64,000 nucleotides of DNA from positions 124,001-188,000 of the forward strand of contig NZ_CP047420.1 of assembly GCF_009866655.1 (NCBI RefSeq). The letters run 5' to 3'. A model generated the notes under the pieces. The model made no database searches. It saw only the letters and a list, made by a program, of their open reading frames with translations, and was not told the DNA's origin. A program made the position numbers and the translations under genes. This document shows, piece after piece, positions 18,322-27,100 of the stretch (positions are counted from its first letter, which is position 1; each line of letters begins with the position of its first letter). Source of the DNA: Rathayibacter sp. VKM Ac-2804 (GTDB taxonomy: Bacteria; Actinomycetota; Actinomycetes; Actinomycetales; Microbacteriaceae).

Positions 18322-18382
18322 CGCGAGATGCCACTTGTGCACGCGACACGCCGAGAGAAGCGTGCACAAGTGGCATCTCGCG
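18322..18382. repeat. Perfect 23-bp inverted repeat in convergent intergenic space
   Basis: Arms at 18322-18344 and 18360-18382 are perfect complements (core GAGATGCCACTTGTGCAC) around a 15-base loop. It lies between the oxidoreductase stop and the stop of the opposite-strand ORF, so it can act as a two-way terminator. Its length and non-GC-clamp composition are more like a dispersed palindromic repeat than a plain terminator. Confidence 0.8.
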
Positions 18383-18396
18383 GGAGGCGCCGGGCG

Positions 18397-18702
18397 TCAG
18401 CGGAAGGGGACCGGGACCGCGTCGGGGGTCGACCAGCGGAGGGCGAGCCTCTCGCGGAAGCCGTCGCGGCGCAGCTCCGCCTCGAGCGCGTCGATGACGA
18501 CCGGCAGCAGCGCGCGCCGCTCCACCAGGACGTCGAGCACCAGCTCGGCACCGTCCGTGAGGAGCACCGGGCCCACCTCCGGCAGCACCGCGATCCACTG
18601 GCGCCCGCCCACCTGCACGTGCCGGTGCCGATGGAGTCGGCGGAGCAGCTCGGGCAGGGCTCGCGAGTCGAGGCCGCCGACATCGGCGCGCAGAGCGATC
18701 AT
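18397..18702 (-). CDS. Small protein of unknown function
   Basis: A 101-residue ORF from ATG 18702, the position that removes a long non-protein-like upstream extension. The product reads like a soluble alpha/beta protein (VQVGGRQWIAVLPEVGPVLL, ALLPVVIDALEAELRRDGF). No known motif is seen. It converges on the oxidoreductase gene and lies beyond the terminator of tRNA-Leu. Confidence is moderate because the ORF rests on composition only. Confidence 0.5.
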   Translation of the reverse strand: MIALRADVGGLDSRALPELLRRLHRHRHVQVGGRQWIAVLPEVGPVLLTDGAELVLDVLVERRALLPVVIDALEAELRRDGFRERLALRWSTPDAVPVPFR

Positions 18703-18809
18703 GCGCCGACAGTGGCCGCCCACGGCGTCCGCCCGGTGAACGCGCGCCCCTCCCCCGGTGTCCCCGCGACGGCGAACGGCTCGGGAACGACACGGTCGTG
18801 AAACGACGA

Positions 18810-18838
18810 AGCCCCCGACCGGATTCCGATCGGGGGCT
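18810..18838 (-). terminator. Terminator downstream of tRNA-Leu
   Basis: An inverted repeat AGCCCCCGA / TCGGGGGCT (18810-18818 and 18830-18838) is followed, on the minus strand, by TCGTCGTTTC, which has a short T-run. It lies just past the tRNA 3' end. Confidence 0.65.
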
Positions 18839-18845
18839 CTGTCTC

Positions 18846-18932
18846 TGGTGCGCGAGGGGGGAGTTGAACCCCCACGCCCTTTCGGGCACACGGACCTGAA
18901 CCGTGCGCGTCTGCCTATTCCGCCACTCGCGC
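18846..18932 (-). tRNA. tRNA-Leu (anticodon CAG)
   Basis: Minus-strand cloverleaf: acceptor GCGCGAG paired with CTCGCGC, discriminator A and encoded CCA (18846-18848). The anticodon stem GCACGG/CCGTGT encloses TTCAGGT, giving CAG. A long variable arm (GCCCGAAAGGGC) marks a class II tRNA, and the T-arm contains GGTTCAACTCC. The 87-base length includes CCA. Confidence 0.97.
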
Positions 18933-19290
18933 TCACCAACGGCACCGAAGCACCGACGAGAAAGACTAGCACCCCCGCAGTCGAGACCGGAAACCCGGCC
19001 GCGCGAGGACGGGGGTCTCGTGCCGCCTCGAACTCGCGGAACGGTCCTCGGCTCGCGAGATCGACGGATCCGAGCGTGCCGGACGCGGTTCCACGAGCCG
19101 GAGCCCGCCCGCCCGGACGGGCGCGGTCCGCACCCCGAATCCCCCTCGGGGAGGCCGTATCCAGAGCATCCCAGTAACATGCCCGTAGCCGTGCGCGGCG
19201 CAGACAGGAGATCGGAAGCGGACCGGGCGCGCAGACACCTCGATCCGCACGCGACCGCCGAGAGGCGAAGAAACGGAAGATCGGAAGACT
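18933..19290. other. Upstream region of the fha-pst-rodA-pbpA-pkn operon
   Basis: There is no gene in these 358 bases. It contains an 18-base copy (around 19046-19063) of a sequence that is also the left arm of the kdpC-kdpD hairpin (CTCGGCTCGCGAGATCG). Promoters for tRNA-Leu (minus) and fhaA (plus) must be here; none stands out. Confidence 0.4.
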
Positions 19291-20031
19291 GTGGGCATTC
19301 TGGACAACTTCGAGAAGGGACTCGAGCGCGTCGTCAACGGCGCTTTCGCTCGGACCTTCAAGTCGGGTCTGCAGCCGGTCGAGCTCGCCTCCGCTCTCCG
19401 CCGCGAGCTCGACACCACGGCGGCGGTGGTCACCCGCGACCGCATCCTCGTGCCCAACCAGCTGACCCTGCGCATGTCCGCCGCCGACCTCGACCGGATG
19501 GAGCGGATGGGCCCGACGCTCATCGACGAGCTCACCACGGTCGCCACCGAGCACGCCAAGAAGCAGGGCTTCCGCTTCTCCGGTCCGATCGACATCTCGC
19601 TCGCGGCCGACGAGTCGCTCAGCGCCGGGATGGTCGAGGTCGACTCCCGCAGCGTCAAGGGCGTCGTCGCCTCCACGCCCGCGCTCGAGATCGACGGCAA
19701 GCGCTACCCGATCACGAAGTCCAGGACGGTCATCGGGCGCGGCAGCGACGCCGACATCACGGTCGACGACTCCGGCACCTCGCGCAAGCACGTCGAGATC
19801 CTCTGGGACGGCGTCCGCGCCCAGGTCCACGACCTCGGCTCCACCAACGGATCGAAGCTCGACGGCAAGCCCGTCACCCAGGCGCCGCTCTCGCCCGGGC
19901 AGACCATCTCGATCGGACGCACGCGGATCGTCTTCCGCGTCGTCCAGGGCGCCGCACCCGCGCGCGCCGACCGCTCGCCGTCCGGTCCGTCCGGGCGCTC
20001 CTCCGAGGGATTCTGGGACGACCGGCTATGA
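19291..20031 (+). CDS. fhaA: FhaA: DUF3662 and FHA-domain protein
   Basis: A 246-residue cytoplasmic signalling protein. The N-terminal DUF3662 domain (GILDNFEKGLERVVNGAFARTF to about residue 120) is joined by a linker to a C-terminal FHA domain (about 147-220) with TVIGRGSDADITVDDSGTSRKHVEI and DLGSTNGSKLDG, which binds phosphothreonine. In mycobacteria FhaA binds phosphorylated MviN/MurJ and helps control peptidoglycan synthesis; a murJ is also present at the far end of this window. Start is GTG 19291. The stop overlaps the fhaB ATG by four bases (ATGA). Confidence 0.95.
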   Translation: MGILDNFEKGLERVVNGAFARTFKSGLQPVELASALRRELDTTAAVVTRDRILVPNQLTLRMSAADLDRMERMGPTLIDELTTVATEHAKKQGFRFSGPIDISLAADESLSAGMVEVDSRSVKGVVASTPALEIDGKRYPITKSRTVIGRGSDADITVDDSGTSRKHVEILWDGVRAQVHDLGSTNGSKLDGKPVTQAPLSPGQTISIGRTRIVFRVVQGAAPARADRSPSGPSGRSSEGFWDDRL

Positions 20032-20612
20032 GCGAGCTCACTCTCTTCCTCCTGCGCATCGCGTTCCTCGCGCTGCTGTGGTTCTTCGTGTTCGGCATCG
20101 TCTACGCGCTGCGCTCCGACCTTTTCGGCCAGCGGGTGCGCAAGCTGCCCGCCGGCCAGCAGCCGGCCGCCGGGCAGGACTCCGCGCCGTTCGTCACCGC
20201 GGCCCAGCCCGTCGTGGCCGCCGCGGCCGCCCCCGCCGCCGCGCCGGCACCGTCCGCCCCCTCCGCGCGGCGCCCCCGCGAGGAGCGCACCGACTCCGGC
20301 GGCGTCGCGACGGTGCACACCGCGCAGCGGCTCGTCATCACCTCGGGCCCCAAGCGCGGCACCGAGCTCGAGCTCAACGGCGAGCCGCTCACGATCGGCC
20401 GCTCCTCGGAGTCGGCGCTCGTGATCCGCGACGACTACACCTCGACCCACCACGCGCGCCTCCTGATCTGGAACGACGAGTGGATGATCCAGGACCTCGA
20501 CTCCACGAACGGCACCTTCCTCGACGGCCGCCGGGTCGGCGCCCCCACCAAGGTGCCGCTGAACACCCCGGTCAAGGTCGGCACGACGACCTTCGAGCTG
20601 CGGCGGTCGTAG
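20028..20612 (+). CDS. fhaB: FhaB (FipA): membrane-anchored FHA-domain protein
   Basis: A 194-residue protein with one N-terminal membrane helix (residues 5-25, TLFLLRIAFLALLWFFVFGIV), an Ala/Pro-rich linker, and a C-terminal FHA domain with LTIGRSSESALVIRDDYTSTHHARL and DLDSTNGTFLDG. ATG 20028 overlaps the fhaA stop. It is an adaptor for Ser/Thr kinase signalling in septation and wall growth in related actinobacteria, and lies directly before the cognate phosphatase. Confidence 0.94.
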   Translation: MSELTLFLLRIAFLALLWFFVFGIVYALRSDLFGQRVRKLPAGQQPAAGQDSAPFVTAAQPVVAAAAAPAAAPAPSAPSARRPREERTDSGGVATVHTAQRLVITSGPKRGTELELNGEPLTIGRSSESALVIRDDYTSTHHARLLIWNDEWMIQDLDSTNGTFLDGRRVGAPTKVPLNTPVKVGTTTFELRRS

Positions 20613-20615
20613 CGC

Positions 20616-21908
20616 GTGGCAGTCACACCCGACAGCGCCGCGGAGACGGGCGTCACGCGCGAGAGCGCCGCCGTCTCGCACGTCGGCCGCATCCGCTCCA
20701 ACAACCAGGACTCCGGCTACGCGGGCCGGCAGCTCTTCGTCGTCGCCGACGGGATGGGCGGGCACGCGGGCGGCGACGTCGCCTCCTCCATCGCGATCAA
20801 GCGCATCGCGCAGGCCGACCGCACCTACGCCTCCACCTACGAGGCGGAGGACGAGCTCAAGCGCACGCTCCTCGCCGCCAACACGATGCTGGCCGACGCC
20901 GTCGTCGACCACCCCGAACTGACCGGCATGGGCACCACCGTCAGCGCGATCGTGCGCGTGGGCGAGTCGGTGGCCATCGCGCACATCGGCGACTCCCGGA
21001 TCTACGTGCTGCGCGACGGCAAGCTCGAGCAGGTCACCACCGACCACACGTTCGTCCAGCGCCTCGTCGACTCCGGCCGCATCACCGAGGAGGAGGCGAT
21101 GACGCACCCGCGCCGCTCCGTCCTGATGCGGGTCCTCGGCGACGTGCACACGAACCCCGAGATCGACACCCTCACCCTCGAGACCGAGCCGAACGACCGC
21201 TGGCTGATCTGCTCCGACGGCCTCTCCGGCGTCGTCCCGCACGACGAGATCCAGAAGGAGCTGTCCCGCGACGAGACGGCGCAGCAGGTCGCCGACCGCC
21301 TGATCCGCGACAGCCTCTCCCACGGCGCGCCGGACAACGTGACGGTCGTCATCCTCGACGTCCCGGGGGCCGGCGACACCGCGCAGATCCTCGCGCCCAC
21401 CGCCGAGCCCGTGATCGTCGGCTCCGCCGCGGCCCCCACGCCGATCAGCACCGACGACTCGCAGAACCGGATCCGCATCCCCGGCCTCCGCCTGCACACC
21501 CGCGCCCCGGCCGCCCAGGGCCCGACCCACTTCGAGCCCGCGTCCGAGGACTACCTCGACGAGCTGATCGAGGAGGACCGCCGCCGGCACCTGCGCCGCC
21601 GGATCACCTGGCTGGTCGGCCTCTCGCTCGTGCTGATCGCCGGTTTCCTCGGCGTCCTGCTCGCCTACGACTGGACGCAGTCCCGGTTCTACGTCGGCAC
21701 CGACGGCCAGAACGTGATCATCTACCAGGGCATCCAGCAGTCCGTCGGCCCGCTCTCGCTCTCCGGAGTGAAGGAGGACACGGGGATCCCCCTCGACTCC
21801 CTCCGCGACTACGACGTCGAGCAGCTCGAGCAGACGATCAGCGCCGACTCCTACGCCGGCGCGGTCGACATCGTCGAGCGCCTGACGGACGCGAACGGAG
21901 CACCGTGA
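20616..21908 (+). CDS. pstP: PP2C-family serine/threonine phosphatase PstP
   Basis: A 430-residue membrane phosphatase that reverses PknA/PknB phosphorylation. The N-terminal PPM domain (about 15-250) carries the metal-binding motifs RSNNQDSGYAG, VVADGMGGHAGGD, GMGTTVSAI, HIGDSRIY, CSDGLSG and APDNVTV. One membrane helix (about residues 328-348, ITWLVGLSLVLIAGFLGVLL) leads into an external tail of about 80 residues. Start is GTG 20616, three bases after the fhaB stop. The stop overlaps the rodA GTG (GTGA). Confidence 0.96.
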   Translation: MAVTPDSAAETGVTRESAAVSHVGRIRSNNQDSGYAGRQLFVVADGMGGHAGGDVASSIAIKRIAQADRTYASTYEAEDELKRTLLAANTMLADAVVDHPELTGMGTTVSAIVRVGESVAIAHIGDSRIYVLRDGKLEQVTTDHTFVQRLVDSGRITEEEAMTHPRRSVLMRVLGDVHTNPEIDTLTLETEPNDRWLICSDGLSGVVPHDEIQKELSRDETAQQVADRLIRDSLSHGAPDNVTVVILDVPGAGDTAQILAPTAEPVIVGSAAAPTPISTDDSQNRIRIPGLRLHTRAPAAQGPTHFEPASEDYLDELIEEDRRRHLRRRITWLVGLSLVLIAGFLGVLLAYDWTQSRFYVGTDGQNVIIYQGIQQSVGPLSLSGVKEDTGIPLDSLRDYDVEQLEQTISADSYAGAVDIVERLTDANGAP

Positions 21909-23281
21909 CCGCCACCGCCACTCCTCCCGTGACCCGCGAGCGCCCACGCTTCCTCCGCCAGCGCCTGCGCAACCTCGAGCTGCTCCTGCTCATCGGCGCG
22001 TGCCTCATCGACGCGTCGGCGATCGTGCTGGTCCAGCTCGGCGCCCTCGGCGCGGTCGACACCACCCTCGTGTCCCTCGGTGCGGGCCTCTCCGGTCTCG
22101 TGCTGGTCGTCCACGTCGTGCTGCGCTTCGCGGCGCCCGAGGCCGATCCGTTCCTCCTCCCGATCGCCACCGTCCTCAACGGGCTCGGCGTGGCCGAGAT
22201 CTACCGGATCGACATCGCCGACGGTGCGACCGGCTGGGAGTCGGTGGCCGTCCGGCAGATCATCTGGAGCGGCCTCGCGATCGTCGCCGCGATCGTCGTC
22301 CTGCTGGTGATCCGCAATCACCGCATCCTCTTCCGCTACACCTACGTGGCCGGATTCGCGGCGATCGTGCTGCTCCTGCTCCCCCTCCTGCCGTTCATCG
22401 GCCGCGAGGTCAGCGGTGCGCGCGTCTGGATCGGCATCGGCGACTTCTTCAGCTTCCAGCCCGGCGAGATCGCCAAGATCGCGCTCGCGGTCTTCTTCGC
22501 CGGCTACCTCGTCCGCAACCGCGACTCGCTCTCGATGGTCGGCAGGACGTTCCTCAAGGTGCGCTTCCCGCGGCTGCGCGACCTCGGCCCGATCCTCGTG
22601 GTCTGGGCCGTCACGATGGGCGTCATCGTCTTCCAGCGCGACCTCGGCACCGCGCTGCTCTACTTCGGCCTCTTCCTCGTCATGCTCTACGTGGCGACCG
22701 GCCGCACCAGCTGGGTGCTGATCGGCGTCGGCCTCTTCCTCGGCGGCGCGATCCTCGCCAGCCAGACCCTCGGCTACGTCGGCAACCGCTTCGCGAACTG
22801 GCTCGACGCCTTCAGCTCGGAGCGCTACGGCGCCGACCCCGGCGGCAGCTACCAGCTCGTGCAGGGCCTGTTCGGCCTCGCGCACGGCGGCCTGCTCGGC
22901 ACCGGCCTCGGTCAGGGGATGCCCGACATCACCCCCGTCCCGCAGTCGGACTACATCATCGCGAGCCTGGGCGAGGAGCTCGGCCTCGCCGGCCTCTTCG
23001 CGATCTTCGGCCTCTACCTCCTGCTGGTCTCGCGCGGCTTCCGGATCGGCTTCGCCGGCCAGGACGACTTCGGCAGGCTCCTCGGCGTCGGGCTCTCGTT
23101 CGTGATCGCCCTGCAGTGCTTCATCGTCATCGGCGGTGTCACCCGCGTCATCCCGCTGACCGGCCTCACCACGCCGTTCCTCGCCGCGGGCGGCTCGTCG
23201 CTCGTCGCGAACTGGATGATCGTCGCCGTCCTCCTCCGCCTGTCCGACACAGTGCGCAATCAGCCGCGTCTGGTGGTGTGA
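21905..23281 (+). CDS. rodA: RodA: SEDS-family peptidoglycan glycosyltransferase (FtsW/RodA/SpoVE)
   Basis: A 458-residue polytopic membrane enzyme that polymerises lipid II into glycan strands for elongation. Family segments include NGLGVAEIYRID, GARVWIGIGDFFSFQPGEIAKIALAVF, QRDLGTALLYFGLFLVMLY, YQLVQGLFGLAHGGLLGTGLG and DYIIASLGEELGLAGL; the catalytic Asp lies in the QRDLG region. Start is GTG 21905, overlapping the pstP stop. It pairs with the penicillin-binding protein 7 bases downstream, as usual for SEDS-bPBP partners. Confidence 0.96.
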   Translation: MTATATPPVTRERPRFLRQRLRNLELLLLIGACLIDASAIVLVQLGALGAVDTTLVSLGAGLSGLVLVVHVVLRFAAPEADPFLLPIATVLNGLGVAEIYRIDIADGATGWESVAVRQIIWSGLAIVAAIVVLLVIRNHRILFRYTYVAGFAAIVLLLLPLLPFIGREVSGARVWIGIGDFFSFQPGEIAKIALAVFFAGYLVRNRDSLSMVGRTFLKVRFPRLRDLGPILVVWAVTMGVIVFQRDLGTALLYFGLFLVMLYVATGRTSWVLIGVGLFLGGAILASQTLGYVGNRFANWLDAFSSERYGADPGGSYQLVQGLFGLAHGGLLGTGLGQGMPDITPVPQSDYIIASLGEELGLAGLFAIFGLYLLLVSRGFRIGFAGQDDFGRLLGVGLSFVIALQCFIVIGGVTRVIPLTGLTTPFLAAGGSSLVANWMIVAVLLRLSDTVRNQPRLVV

Positions 23282-23288
23282 CTCCCCG

Positions 23289-24743
23289 ATGAACCGAGAA
23301 CTCAAGCGCGTGAGCTTCGTCGTCCTGGCGATGTTCGTGGCGCTCTTCGTGTCCACCTCCACCATCCAGGTCCTCCAGGCCGACACCCTCTCCGAGGACT
23401 CCCGGAACACCCGGACGCTCTACGAGAGCTTCTCGACGGAGCGCGGCGTCATCCTCGCCGACGGGGAGCCGATCGCCTCGTCGACGTCGTCCGACGACAT
23501 CTACAAGTTCCAGCGCCAGTACGCGAACGGCCCGCTCTACTCGGCCGTCACCGGCTACTTCACGCTCAACCAGGGCACGACCGGCATCGAGCGCTCGCTC
23601 AACGACTACCTCTCCGGCACCTCGAACTCGCAGTTCTTCGACGAGATCAACAACCTCGTCACCGGCCAGGACCCCGAGGGCGCCTCGGTCGAGCTCTCCA
23701 TCGACCCCGTCGCGCAGCAGGCCGCGTTCGACGCGCTCGGCGACTACACCGGAGCGGTCGTCGTCACCGAGCCCGCTACCGGCCGCATCCTCGCCATGGT
23801 CTCCAAGCCCACCTTCGACCCGACCGCGCTCGCCTCGCACGACACCGACGACGTCCTCGCGGCGTACCGGGCGCTCAACGACGACCCGGCCGAGCCGCTC
23901 GTGAACCGCGCCATCGGCGGCTCGCTCAACCCGCCCGGCTCCGTCTTCAAGCTCGTCGTCGCCTCCGCCGCCCTGGAGTCCGGCCGGTTCACGCCCGACT
24001 CCAGCTTCCCGAATGTCCAGGCGTACACGCTGCCGGGCTCGAGCTCGCAGGTGACCAACTCCGGCGGCGGCCTGTGCGGCTCCGGAGACACGGTGACGCT
24101 CGCCACAGCGGTCTCACTCTCCTGCAACGTGCCGATGGCCGAGATGGGCGTGCAGCTCGGCGCTCCCGCGATCCGCGCGCAGGCCGAGAAGTTCGGCTTC
24201 GACACCGAGCTCGAGATCCCGATGTCGGTCGAGGCGAGCACCTATCCGCAGACCACGGACGACGCGCAGACGGCGCTGACCGCCTTCGGCCAGTTCGAGG
24301 TCCGGGCGACCCCGCTGCAGATCGCGATGGTCTCCGCGGCCATCGCGAACGGCGGCGAGGTGATGCAGCCGAACCTCGTCGACGTCATCCGGTCGCAGGA
24401 TCTCAGCGTGCTGCAGCGCTTCGAGGAGAAGCCGCTCGGACGGGCCGTGAGCACCGAGACCGCGGACGCCGTGAAGGCCATGATGGTCGCCAGCGTCCAG
24501 GGCGGCGCGGCGACGAATGCAACAATAGGTGGCGTCACGGTGGCCGGTAAGACCGGCACCGCTGAGAACGGCGGGGACGACCCGTACACCCTCTGGTTCA
24601 CCGGATTCGCTCCTGCGGACGATCCGCAGTACGCCATCACCGTCCTCGTGGAGGACGGCGGGGGGCTCGGCCAGACCGGGTACGGCAACCTGATCGCCGC
24701 ACCCATCGCACAACAGGTACTAGAGGCGGTGCTGAACAAATGA
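23289..24743 (+). CDS. pbpA: PbpA: class B penicillin-binding protein (transpeptidase)
   Basis: A 484-residue peptidoglycan transpeptidase partnered with RodA. One N-terminal membrane helix (about 9-29) anchors it. The transpeptidase domain shows all three catalytic motifs: SxxK as SVFK (Ser218, Lys221), SxN as SCN (278-280) and KTG (421-423). Length equals that of mycobacterial PbpA. The stop overlaps the ATG of the next kinase (ATGA), so wall synthesis and kinase are translated together. Confidence 0.97.
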   Translation: MNRELKRVSFVVLAMFVALFVSTSTIQVLQADTLSEDSRNTRTLYESFSTERGVILADGEPIASSTSSDDIYKFQRQYANGPLYSAVTGYFTLNQGTTGIERSLNDYLSGTSNSQFFDEINNLVTGQDPEGASVELSIDPVAQQAAFDALGDYTGAVVVTEPATGRILAMVSKPTFDPTALASHDTDDVLAAYRALNDDPAEPLVNRAIGGSLNPPGSVFKLVVASAALESGRFTPDSSFPNVQAYTLPGSSSQVTNSGGGLCGSGDTVTLATAVSLSCNVPMAEMGVQLGAPAIRAQAEKFGFDTELEIPMSVEASTYPQTTDDAQTALTAFGQFEVRATPLQIAMVSAAIANGGEVMQPNLVDVIRSQDLSVLQRFEEKPLGRAVSTETADAVKAMMVASVQGGAATNATIGGVTVAGKTGTAENGGDDPYTLWFTGFAPADDPQYAITVLVEDGGGLGQTGYGNLIAAPIAQQVLEAVLNK

Positions 24744-26539
24744 GACCCACATCAGGCCTCACCTTCGGGGGACGCTACGAACTGCAGTCCCGGATCGCCA
24801 TCGGCGGCATGGGAGAGGTGTGGCAGGCGACGGATCTCGTCATCGGCCGCACCATCGCGATCAAGATCCTCAAGGACGAGTACCTCGGTGACCCCGGGTT
24901 CCTCGAGCGCTTCCGCGCCGAGGCCCGGCACGCCGCCCTCGTCAACCACGAGGGCATCGCCAACGTCTACGACTACGGCGAGGAGGACGGCTCCGCCTAC
25001 CTCGTGATGGAGCTGGTGCCCGGCGAGGCGCTCTCCACGGTCCTCGAGCGCGAGCGGGTGCTGTCGACCGACAAGGTGCTCGACATCGTCGCCCAGACCG
25101 CGCTGGCCCTGCATGCAGCGCACGCCGCCGGACTGGTGCACCGCGACGTGAAGCCCGGCAATCTCCTGATCACGCCGGACGGCCGCGTCAAGATCACCGA
25201 CTTCGGCATCGCCCGCATCGCCGACCAGGTCCCGCTCACCGCGACCGGCCAGGTCATGGGCACGGTGCAGTACCTCTCCCCGGAGCAGGCGAGCGGCCAG
25301 CCCGCCTCCCCCGCCACGGACATCTACTCGCTGGGCATCGTCGCGTACGAGTGCCTGGCCGGCCGCCGCCCGTTCACCGGCGAATCGCAGGTGGCCATCG
25401 CGATGGCCCAGATCAACGACACCCCGCCCGAGCTGCCGGTCACGGTCGCCGAGCCGGTGCGCAATCTGGTCTACTCCTGCATCGCCAAGAAGCCGGTCGA
25501 CCGTCCGGCGACCGCCGCCCATCTCGCCCGTGCGGCGCAGGCGCTGCGCTCGGGCGACGTGCGCGGCGCCGCACTCGCAGTGCCCGCGGTCGCCGCAGAC
25601 CTGCCGAGCACGCAGGCCACCACCGTCCTGCCCTCCGCGGCGGGCAACGCGACCCAGGCCACGACGATCCTCGGCGCCGGAGCGACGACCGCCTTCGCGG
25701 CGAACCCGCCGACCGGTGCCGTCGACGCCCCCGTCGCAGCCGAGGAGCCGCGCAAGCGCAGCCCCTGGACCTGGCCGCTCGTCGCCCTGATCGTGATCCT
25801 CGCCGTCGTGATCGGCGGCACGATCTTCGCCCTGACCACCAACGGCAGCACTCAGTCCGACCCGACGCCGACCGCGACTGCGCCATCCCAGACCCCGTCG
25901 CAGACGCCGACGCCGTCGCAGACCCCGTCGGCCACGCCGAGCTCGAACATCGTCGTGATCAACTCGTCCGACTACGTGGGCCGCCCGTTCGACGAGGTCG
26001 AGGCCGAGCTCACGGACCTCGGCATGGGTGTCCAGCGCGAGGAGGGCTCGAGCGCTCCGAGCTCCGACCAGGTCGGCACGGTCGAGGAGGTCAACCCGAC
26101 CGCCAATGTGATCAAGGGCACCACGATCGTCGTCACGACCTACACCGAGGTCGCCGTCCCGGGTGCGCCGACCGCCGTCCCGACGGTCACTCCCGCCGCG
26201 TCGAGCGTCGAGCCAGGAGACACCTTCAACGTCACATGGAGCAACTACAACCAGTGCCCGAGCGGAACCTCCGTGACCGGTTACCGGGTGACCGTCGCCG
26301 GCGAGGGCGCGACCGTGACGAGCACCAACCCGTCGACCTCGACCACCGCGACGATCCAGGCCGGAGCGTCCGCCGGCCAGATCGACATCACCTACACGGT
26401 GCTCTGCGGCGAGCCCGAGTCGCCCGCCTCGCCGACCCTCTCGGTCCCCGTCGTGGCCCCCACCCCGACGCAGACCCCCACGCCGACGTCGAGCCCGACC
26501 TCGTCGGCGCCGGCGACGAACGCGCCCGACGAGCGCTGA
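24740..26539 (+). CDS. pknA: PknA-type serine/threonine protein kinase with one PASTA and a C-terminal Ig/Fn3-like part
   Basis: A 599-residue membrane kinase. The kinase domain (about 12-270) has the GxGG loop AIGGMGEVW, Lys42, HRDVKPGN with Asp136 and DFG at 154-156. A Thr/Ala-rich juxtamembrane stretch precedes one helix (WTWPLVALIVILAVVIGG). Outside come a Pro/Thr linker, one PASTA-like repeat (NSSDYVGRPFDEVEAELTDL), and a beta-rich segment resembling an Fn3/Ig fold (VTPAASSVEPGDTFNVTWSN) that is unusual for PknA and ends in a Pro/Thr-rich tail. It overlaps pbpA by four bases and closes the operon; a strong terminator follows, then a convergent small gene. Confidence 0.94.
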   Translation: MRPTSGLTFGGRYELQSRIAIGGMGEVWQATDLVIGRTIAIKILKDEYLGDPGFLERFRAEARHAALVNHEGIANVYDYGEEDGSAYLVMELVPGEALSTVLERERVLSTDKVLDIVAQTALALHAAHAAGLVHRDVKPGNLLITPDGRVKITDFGIARIADQVPLTATGQVMGTVQYLSPEQASGQPASPATDIYSLGIVAYECLAGRRPFTGESQVAIAMAQINDTPPELPVTVAEPVRNLVYSCIAKKPVDRPATAAHLARAAQALRSGDVRGAALAVPAVAADLPSTQATTVLPSAAGNATQATTILGAGATTAFAANPPTGAVDAPVAAEEPRKRSPWTWPLVALIVILAVVIGGTIFALTTNGSTQSDPTPTATAPSQTPSQTPTPSQTPSATPSSNIVVINSSDYVGRPFDEVEAELTDLGMGVQREEGSSAPSSDQVGTVEEVNPTANVIKGTTIVVTTYTEVAVPGAPTAVPTVTPAASSVEPGDTFNVTWSNYNQCPSGTSVTGYRVTVAGEGATVTSTNPSTSTTATIQAGASAGQIDITYTVLCGEPESPASPTLSVPVVAPTPTQTPTPTSSPTSSAPATNAPDER

Positions 26540-26555
26540 CCCTCCCCGCTCGAAC

Positions 26556-26599
26556 GAGCCCGCCCTCCGACCGCGACCGCGGCACCGGAGGGCGGGCTC
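26556..26599. terminator. Bidirectional terminator after pknA
   Basis: A 14-bp perfect stem (GAGCCCGCCCTCCG at 26556-26569 with its complement at 26586-26599) lies between the pknA stop and the stop of the opposite-strand small membrane gene. Confidence 0.8.
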
Positions 26600-26606
26600 C
26601 TCGCTT

Positions 26607-26807
26607 TCAGCGGCTGCGACTGTCCCGACGGCGGACCAGGGCACGAGTGACCACCGCAGCGATCACCCCCGAGACGGCAGCGATGCTGATCCGCGCCGGA
26701 GCGGGCAGCTCTGTTCCTACGGCGAGCACCACTCCGATGGTGAGGACCACGAGCAGTAGCGCGACGACTGCGAGGCGATCCGCGGAGAGACGAGAGGACG
26801 AGGACAT
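26607..26807 (-). CDS. Small two-helix membrane protein of unknown function
   Basis: A 66-residue protein with an excellent ribosome binding site (GAAGGAG, five bases before ATG 26807). It has two hydrophobic helices (about 12-30, AVVALLLVVLTIGVVLAVG, and 39-56, ISIAAVSGVIAAVVTRALV) and a very basic C-terminal end RRRDSRSR that should lie in the cytoplasm. No family recognised. It runs against the kinase operon and sits between pknA and pknB, which are usually adjacent in relatives. Confidence 0.75.
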   Translation of the reverse strand: MSSSSRLSADRLAVVALLLVVLTIGVVLAVGTELPAPARISIAAVSGVIAAVVTRALVRRRDSRSR

Positions 26808-27100
26808 GGGACTCCTTCGATCGATGTCGGTCTGACGAACGACGAGCCGCTCGGCGAGCCCGTCGCATCATGAGGGGAACTCACCATTTGCTCCCCGCAG
26901 CTCCTCGTCAACGGAATGAGCGAATGTGTGCGAAGCGGTGTCGCACGACGTCGGTCTCGGAAGGGTCCGCGCGCGCGGCTCATCGAGCGACGCGGTGAGT
27001 GCCCGACGCTGTGCGCCGGGCTGCCAGGAGGCGCCCGGGTACACTTGCCGTGGCTCCCCGGGGGCCGTGCCACACGGAAGTACAGGGCGGGAGCGTGCGC

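Noticed and set aside
18397..19830. A 477-codon minus-strand frame running through tRNA-Leu and into fhaA
   Set aside because: It reads through a tRNA and the antisense of fhaA; only the last 101 codons are plausible and were kept as a separate small ORF.
20078..23281. A 1067-codon plus-strand frame
   Set aside because: Only its last 458 codons (RodA) are protein-like; the rest overlaps fhaB and pstP in another frame and is Arg/Pro/His-rich.
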